From Anaerolineae bacterium (lineage in GTDB: Bacteria > Pseudomonadota > Alphaproteobacteria > DSM-16000 > Inquilinaceae): a DNA stretch of 57,017 nucleotides. The number at the start of each line of letters is the position of its first letter. The first letter of the stretch is position 1. Shown one piece after another: positions 53,022-57,017 of this stretch. The stretch lies in NCBI GenBank assembly GCA_028285185.1, contig JANQQD010000396.1, forward strand, positions 1 to 57,017, in the 5' to 3' direction. The position numbers were made by a program, and so were the translations under genes. Below the pieces are notes generated by a model. The model saw only the letters and a program-made list of their open reading frames with translations, was not told the DNA's origin and ran no database searches.

Positions 53022-53390
53022 TTAGCGCGAATAGAAGACGATCAGGATCCACAGCGACCAGCTGAGCGCCGCGGTGCTTCCCAGGATGGCCGCGATGGTC
53101 AGGCCGGCTCTGCCGGGGCGGTCACCGGGTCGGTTCCCGGGCACCGCCTCCGCTGCAGCGGCTGAAGCGTTGGACCGGGGCCATTCCTCCTCCTGATCGA
53201 CCGACGCTTGCCGCTGCGGATCGCCTGAGTCCGGCTCGGCACCCGGCGATCGCCACCGTCCGTCCGGTCTTGTCGCGCCAGACGCCGGCCTGCCGAACTC
53301 AACGGCGCAGGCAGGTCCCGCGTCCAGCGCGCCACCGGTGCTGCCGCCCGGCTGCGCTGGCGGGCACGATCGCTCAGCCTCCCACGGCAA
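53022..53390 (-). CDS. Possible small membrane subunit at the end of the cox operon (start uncertain)
   Basis: The frame ends in a convincing membrane span (GLTIAAILGSTAALSWSLWI, then LIVFYSR) with the GC-rich codon use of true genes. Upstream the sequence is Pro/Gly/Arg-rich and holds no ATG; TTG 53390, overlapping the subunit IV gene by 17 nt, is the best start I find. It lies at the end of the cytochrome oxidase operon, where small hydrophobic subunits are common. A frameshift or a start inside the frame cannot be excluded. Confidence 0.35.
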   Translation of the reverse strand: MPWEAERSCPPAQPGGSTGGALDAGPACAVEFGRPASGATRPDGRWRSPGAEPDSGDPQRQASVDQEEEWPRSNASAAAAEAVPGNRPGDRPGRAGLTIAAILGSTAALSWSLWILIVFYSR

Positions 53391-53709
53391 AGAACACGTG
53401 CCTGGTGAAGAAGGTGTGCTCCGACTCAAAGGCCATGATGCCGACGAATACGAGCACCGCCAGCGGCGGCAGCAGGATGGCGTACACCATGGCCAGCCGC
53501 TCCCACATCATGTGCATGAAAACCGCGACGATCAGGCCCGCCTTCAGCATCATGAAGACAAGAATGAGGGACCATCTGAGATATCCCTCCAACTGCATGT
53601 AATCGACCAGGTAAGAGAACAGGCTGAGGATAAATAGCCAGCCCCAGACCACCAGATATACCTTGATCGGGTGTTGTTGGCTTTCCGCATGGGCGGTCGG
53701 TTCTGCCAT
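53374..53709 (-). CDS. Cytochrome c oxidase subunit IV (bacterial, caa3/CyoD type)
   Basis: A 111-residue protein with three spans: YLVVWGWLFILSLFSYLVDYM, LRWSLILVFMMLKAGLIVAVFMHMMWE, and LAMVYAILLPPLAVLVFVGIMAFES. The FMMLKAGLIVAVFMHMMWE block is characteristic of bacterial subunit IV (COX4_pro). GAGGAGG stands before ATG 53709. It follows the subunit III gene by 11 nt. Confidence 0.88.
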   Translation of the reverse strand: MAEPTAHAESQQHPIKVYLVVWGWLFILSLFSYLVDYMQLEGYLRWSLILVFMMLKAGLIVAVFMHMMWERLAMVYAILLPPLAVLVFVGIMAFESEHTFFTRHVFFAVGG

Positions 53710-53720
53710 CTTGCCTCCTC

Positions 53721-54446
53721 TCACCAAAGGTAGAAGAACGCGAAAATGAATACCCAGACGAGGTCGACGAAGTGCCAGTACAGGCCCATGATCTCAACGG
53801 CCTCGTAGTTCCCCTTGCCGCCGGTGAAGTAGCCGCGCCGGCCCGAGTCGAGATCCCCCCGCCATACCTTCCGCGCGATGATCAGCAGGAAGATCACGCC
53901 GATGGTGACATGCGTGCCGTGGAACCCGGTGATCATGAAGAAGATGGAGCCGAACTGCTCCGCCCCCCAGGGGTTGCCCCAAGGCCGCACGCCCTCGTGG
54001 ATCAGCTTCGACCACTCGAAGGCCTGCATGCCGACGAAGGTGGCACCCAACAGTGCGGTGGCCATTATCAGCCAAAAGGTCATCTTGCGGTTGCGGCGAT
54101 AGCCGAAATTGACCGCCATGGCCATGGTGCCGCTACTGCTGATCAGCACGAAGGTCATGATCGCGATCAGGATCAGCGGGATCGGCTCGCCGCCCAGCGA
54201 CAGCGCGAAGACCTCGCTGGCGTTGGGCCATGGCTCGACAGTCGACATCCGCACCGTCATGTAAGAGATCAGGAAGCAGCTGAAGATGAAGGTGTCGCTG
54301 AGCAGGAAGATCCACATCATGGCCTTCCCCCAGGGCACCTTCTTGAACGCCCGCTGATCCGACGCCCAGTCGGCCGTGACCCCCCGCCATCCACCGGGCC
54401 GCTCGGCCGTATGGGCGCCTTCCAGTGTCGTCGTCTGCTCGGCCAT
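53721..54446 (-). CDS. Cytochrome c oxidase subunit III (CoxO/CtaE-like)
   Basis: A 241-residue protein with seven predicted spans. Subunit III marks are KAMMWIFLLSDTFIFSCFLISYMTVR (about 41-66), GMQAFEWSKLI, FFMITGFHGTHVTIGVIFLLI and the C-terminal GLYWHFVDLVWVFIFAFFYLW. In aa3 oxidases this subunit stabilises the proton-uptake side. It lies 15 nt after the shorter subunit-III-like gene; two tandem subunit III genes recall the coxO/coxP pair of Bradyrhizobium coxMNOP. Confidence 0.9.
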   Translation of the reverse strand: MAEQTTTLEGAHTAERPGGWRGVTADWASDQRAFKKVPWGKAMMWIFLLSDTFIFSCFLISYMTVRMSTVEPWPNASEVFALSLGGEPIPLILIAIMTFVLISSSGTMAMAVNFGYRRNRKMTFWLIMATALLGATFVGMQAFEWSKLIHEGVRPWGNPWGAEQFGSIFFMITGFHGTHVTIGVIFLLIIARKVWRGDLDSGRRGYFTGGKGNYEAVEIMGLYWHFVDLVWVFIFAFFYLW

Positions 54447-54461
54447 GTCGGGTCCGCCCTT

Positions 54462-55121
54462 CTATCGCAGCCCGCATATGACGAGCAGCCAGGTGAGGTT
54501 GTCGTTGCCCGAGAACAGGAGCGTGAAGAGCACCAGCCACAAGCCCAAGAGGAAGTGCCAGTAGGTGGCGCAGAGCCGGACGTGGAGTGCCGCCCGTTCC
54601 GGCAGCGGCTCGCGCCACACCTCAGCCGTCGTCCGCCCCCACGCCACCAGGCCGCCCAGCTGGTGCAATCCGTGCAGCGCGGTGATCATGAAGAAGAACG
54701 CGATCGCCGGATTGGTGATGTCGAACAGGATCATCGCGCTCAGCTGCCGCCACGCCCAGAGCTGGCCGATGAGGAAGGCGACGGCGAAGATCCCTGCCAG
54801 CACCAGGCCGTCGCGCGCATCGCTGACGCGGCCGCGGCGCAGGCTGACCGATGCCCATTGCAACGCGATACTGCTGAATACCAGGAAGGACGTGTTGAAC
54901 CAGAGCAGCCATTGCCGCGGCGTCGGTCGCCAGTCCTCGTAGAGCATCCGCTCGGCGTAAGCGACGAGCATCAGCGAGAACAGGACCGTGACCACGCAGA
55001 GGAAGACACGCAACGCGACCGTCGCCGCGGGCACGTCGAACCTGCGCGGGCGCGCCAGCACCCCGTCGGGCCCATGCGCGGCTTCCCACGGCTTCTCGGT
55101 CAGCTGTCGGAAGATGTTCAT
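54462..55121 (-). CDS. Second cytochrome c oxidase subunit III-like protein
   Basis: A 219-residue membrane protein with about five to six spans: ALRVFLCVVTVLFSLMLVAYAERMLY, WLLWFNTSFLVFSSIALQWAS, GIFAVAFLIGQLWAWRQL, AIAFFFMITALHGLHQLGGLVAW and CATYWHFLLGLWLVLFTLLFSG. The MITALHGLHQLGGL and YWHFLLGLWLVLF elements match subunit III, but several usual acidic residues are missing, as expected for an accessory paralogue. It lies 16 nt after ctaD. Whether it joins the same complex as the first subunit III is unknown. Confidence 0.82.
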   Translation of the reverse strand: MNIFRQLTEKPWEAAHGPDGVLARPRRFDVPAATVALRVFLCVVTVLFSLMLVAYAERMLYEDWRPTPRQWLLWFNTSFLVFSSIALQWASVSLRRGRVSDARDGLVLAGIFAVAFLIGQLWAWRQLSAMILFDITNPAIAFFFMITALHGLHQLGGLVAWGRTTAEVWREPLPERAALHVRLCATYWHFLLGLWLVLFTLLFSGNDNLTWLLVICGLR

Positions 55122-55137
55122 CGGCCGCCTCCCGCCC

Positions 55138-56922
55138 CTATTCCGCCGCAGCGCGCACGCGGCTGGGCGGCAGGTTCTGCGGCAGGTAGTCCTCCGCGGC
55201 TCCGGGCACGCTGTAGTCGTAGGCCCAGCGATGGACCACCGGCAGTTCCTTGCCCCAGTTGCCGTGCCCGGGCGGCGTTTGCGGCGTCTGCCACTCCAGT
55301 GTGGTCGCCCGCCACGGGTTGCTGCCGGCAGGCTCGCCCTTGCGCAGGCTCCAGACGAGATTGAACAGGAACACCATCTGGGCGAAGCCGACGACGAAGG
55401 CGATGATGCTCACCACCTCGTTGAGCGTTGCCGCCGAGGGCGGGACGACCGACATGTCCCCGATCTCGAAGTACCGCCGCGGGACGCCCATCAGCCCCAG
55501 ATAGTGGAGCGGCAGGAAGATGGCGTAAGACCCGACGAACGTGACCCAGAAGTGGAACTTGCCGAGGGCGTTGTTCAGCATCCGCCCGGTGATCTTGGGA
55601 TACCAGTGGTAGATCGCGCCGAAGATGACCAGGATCGGCGCCACGCCCATGACCATGTGGAAATGGGCGACCACGAACATGGTGTCCGACAACGGCACGT
55701 CGACGACCGCGTTGCCGAGGAACAGGCCCGTCATCCCGCCGTTGACGAAGGTAACGATGAAGCCGAGCGCGAACAGCATCGGCACGGTGAAGTGGATGTC
55801 GCCGCGCCACAGGGTCAGCACCCAGTTGTAGACCTTCAGCGCGGTCGGCACGGCGATGATCAGCGTCGTCACGGCAAAGAAGAAGCCGAAGGCCGGATCC
55901 ATGCCGCTCACATACATGTGGTGGGCCCAGACAATGAAGCTGAGGCCCCCGATGATGACGATCGCCCAGACCATCATCCGGTAGCCGAAGATATTCCGCC
56001 TGGCATGGGTGGCGATCAGGTCTGAGACGATGCCGAAGGCCGGCAAGGCCACGATGTAGACCTCCGGGTGCCCGAAGAACCAGAACAGGTGCTGGAACAG
56101 GATCGGGCTGCCGCCTTCGTGGCTCAGCTGCTGCCCCATATTGACGATCGCCGGCATGAAGAAGCTGGTGCCCAGCAGGTGGTCGAACAGCATCATCACC
56201 GCGCCGACGAACAGGGCGGGAAAGGCCAGCAGCGCCAGCACGCTGGCCGTGAAGATGCCCCAGATGGTCAGCGGCATGCGCATCAGCGTCATGCCCCGGG
56301 CGCGCGCCTGCAGCACCGTCACGACGTAGTTCAGGCCGCCCATGGTGAAGCCGATGATGAAGACGATCAGCGAGACGAGCATCAGGATGATGCCCCAGCC
56401 GCTGCCGGGCGTGCCCGACAGGATCGCCTGCGGCGGGTACAGGGTCCATCCGGCCCCGGTGGCGCCGCCGGGCACGAAGAAGCTGGCCACCAGGATCAGC
56501 ACCGCCAACAGATAGACCCAGTAGCTCAGCATGTTGACCCACGGGAACACCATGTCCCGTGCGCCGACCATCAGCGGGATCAGGTAGTTGCCGAAGCCGC
56601 CCAGGAAGAGCGCGGTCAGCAGGTAGATCACCATGATCATCCCGTGCATGGTGATGTACTGGTAGTACTGTTCGGCGTTGATGACGGACAGGCTGTCCGG
56701 GAAACCGAGCTGCAGGCGCATCAGCCACGACAGCACCAGGGCGACCAGCCCGATGGCCATGGCGGTCATGGAGTACTGGACCGCGATGACCTTGGCGTCC
56801 TGGCAGAAGACGTATTTGGTTATCCAGCTATGGGCATGGGGCAGCTCGACATCCGGAACTTCGGCCGGGGGAACGGCGTCGTCGATGACGTCGTCGATCG
56901 CGTCTTCCGTCACATCGGCCAT
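55138..56922 (-). CDS. ctaD: Cytochrome c oxidase subunit I (heme-copper oxidase, CoxN-like)
   Basis: A 594-residue, 12-span catalytic subunit. Heme and copper ligands are in YYQYITMHGMIMVIYLL (low-spin heme His), HPEVYIVALPAFGIVSDLI (CuB His and the Tyr crosslink region), WAHHMYVSGMDP (CuB pair) and FVVAHFHMVMGVAPI (high-spin and low-spin heme His). It reduces O2 at the inner membrane. AAGGGAG stands 8 nt before ATG 56922. The operon reads ctaD, subunit-III-like, subunit III, subunit IV with 11-16-nt gaps. A frame ending at 56986 (GTEAVAHDA) may be the end of a subunit II gene just outside the window. Confidence 0.95.
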   Translation of the reverse strand: MADVTEDAIDDVIDDAVPPAEVPDVELPHAHSWITKYVFCQDAKVIAVQYSMTAMAIGLVALVLSWLMRLQLGFPDSLSVINAEQYYQYITMHGMIMVIYLLTALFLGGFGNYLIPLMVGARDMVFPWVNMLSYWVYLLAVLILVASFFVPGGATGAGWTLYPPQAILSGTPGSGWGIILMLVSLIVFIIGFTMGGLNYVVTVLQARARGMTLMRMPLTIWGIFTASVLALLAFPALFVGAVMMLFDHLLGTSFFMPAIVNMGQQLSHEGGSPILFQHLFWFFGHPEVYIVALPAFGIVSDLIATHARRNIFGYRMMVWAIVIIGGLSFIVWAHHMYVSGMDPAFGFFFAVTTLIIAVPTALKVYNWVLTLWRGDIHFTVPMLFALGFIVTFVNGGMTGLFLGNAVVDVPLSDTMFVVAHFHMVMGVAPILVIFGAIYHWYPKITGRMLNNALGKFHFWVTFVGSYAIFLPLHYLGLMGVPRRYFEIGDMSVVPPSAATLNEVVSIIAFVVGFAQMVFLFNLVWSLRKGEPAGSNPWRATTLEWQTPQTPPGHGNWGKELPVVHRWAYDYSVPGAAEDYLPQNLPPSRVRAAAE

Positions 56923-57017
56923 GGGGCGGCTCCCTTCGCTCCGGCCGGACGCGGCTGTGCGGATCCAACACAGGGCAACGCGATCTCATGCATCATGGGC
57001 CACGGCCTCCGTCCCTT

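Noticed and set aside
53772-55364. 530-residue open frame on the plus strand
   Set aside because: Antisense to the oxidase genes, which are unmistakable; no hydrophobic or domain features.
56986-57015. Nine-codon minus-strand frame ending GTEAVAHDA as the 3' end of a subunit II gene
   Set aside because: Position fits, but nine codons are too few to identify; mentioned only under ctaD.

Overview
The window is high-GC DNA (roughly 65% by eye) from one bacterial chromosome, gene-dense with short gaps. Gene content points to an alphaproteobacterium, most likely of the Rhodospirillales type: a DUF2794 protein, a PAS_5-type PAS protein, class II DAHP synthase, a coxMNOP-like terminal oxidase cluster, many acyl-CoA enzymes and a leucine-degradation (liu) set. 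This placement is inferred from gene families; there is no rRNA in the window. I saw no tRNA, CRISPR array, prophage or intact insertion sequence.

Layout. 1-8.4 kb: housekeeping (3' end of glmU, glmS, a gabD-type dehydrogenase), a two-gene ABC exporter, glutathione reductase and a cytidylate-kinase-like protein with a 16-bp palindrome in front. 8.6-11.1 kb: an HSL-type esterase, a diheme cytochrome c and a class II cytochrome c'. 11.3-17.4 kb: a compact minus-strand operon (OsmC, FMO-like enzyme, FAD monooxygenase-like enzyme, cysteine synthase fused to glutaredoxin), divergent from a winged-helix/alpha-beta-hydrolase regulator whose mRNA looks leaderless. 17.4-18.2 kb: an unrecognised gene with AT-richer, Lys-rich composition. 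18.5-23.2 kb: a TetR regulator convergent with an acyl-CoA operon (dehydrogenase, ADP-forming CoA ligase, CaiD-like hydratase). 23.5-26.3 kb: DUF1801, then a Bcr/CflA-type MFS exporter preceded by promoter, strong RBS, 16-codon leader ORF with four Val codons, and a perfect intrinsic terminator, together a classic attenuator layout; then a GNAT. 26.5-32 kb: autotransporter-like barrel, DUF4336, DUF4387/AtuA pair, a predicted cysteine peptidase. 32.2-34.1 kb: a bufferin (copper-binding RiPP) operon bufA-bufB-bufC. 34.5-41 kb: class II DAHP synthase with a nicotinate phosphoribosyltransferase-like gene, a secreted nuclease, a secreted Cys-rich orphan, DUF2794, an HAD dehalogenase and an acyl-CoA dehydrogenase. 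41.3-45.2 kb: small secreted orphans, DoxX, a methyltransferase. 45.2-51 kb: a PqiA-like protein plus methylcrotonyl-CoA carboxylase and methylglutaconyl-CoA hydratase. 51.2-52.8 kb: a threonine-dehydratase-like enzyme and a PAS protein. 53-57 kb: a cytochrome oxidase operon with two subunit-III genes.

The most promising items for follow-up are the MFS leader/attenuator (24.1-24.3 kb), the OsmC-flavoenzyme-CysK::Grx operon with its hydrolase-fold regulator (11.3-17.4 kb), the bufferin operon, and two orphans (17.4 and 31.2 kb). Start codons were chosen by reading for ribosome binding sites and family N-termini; all functional calls come from reading the sequence, without database searches.
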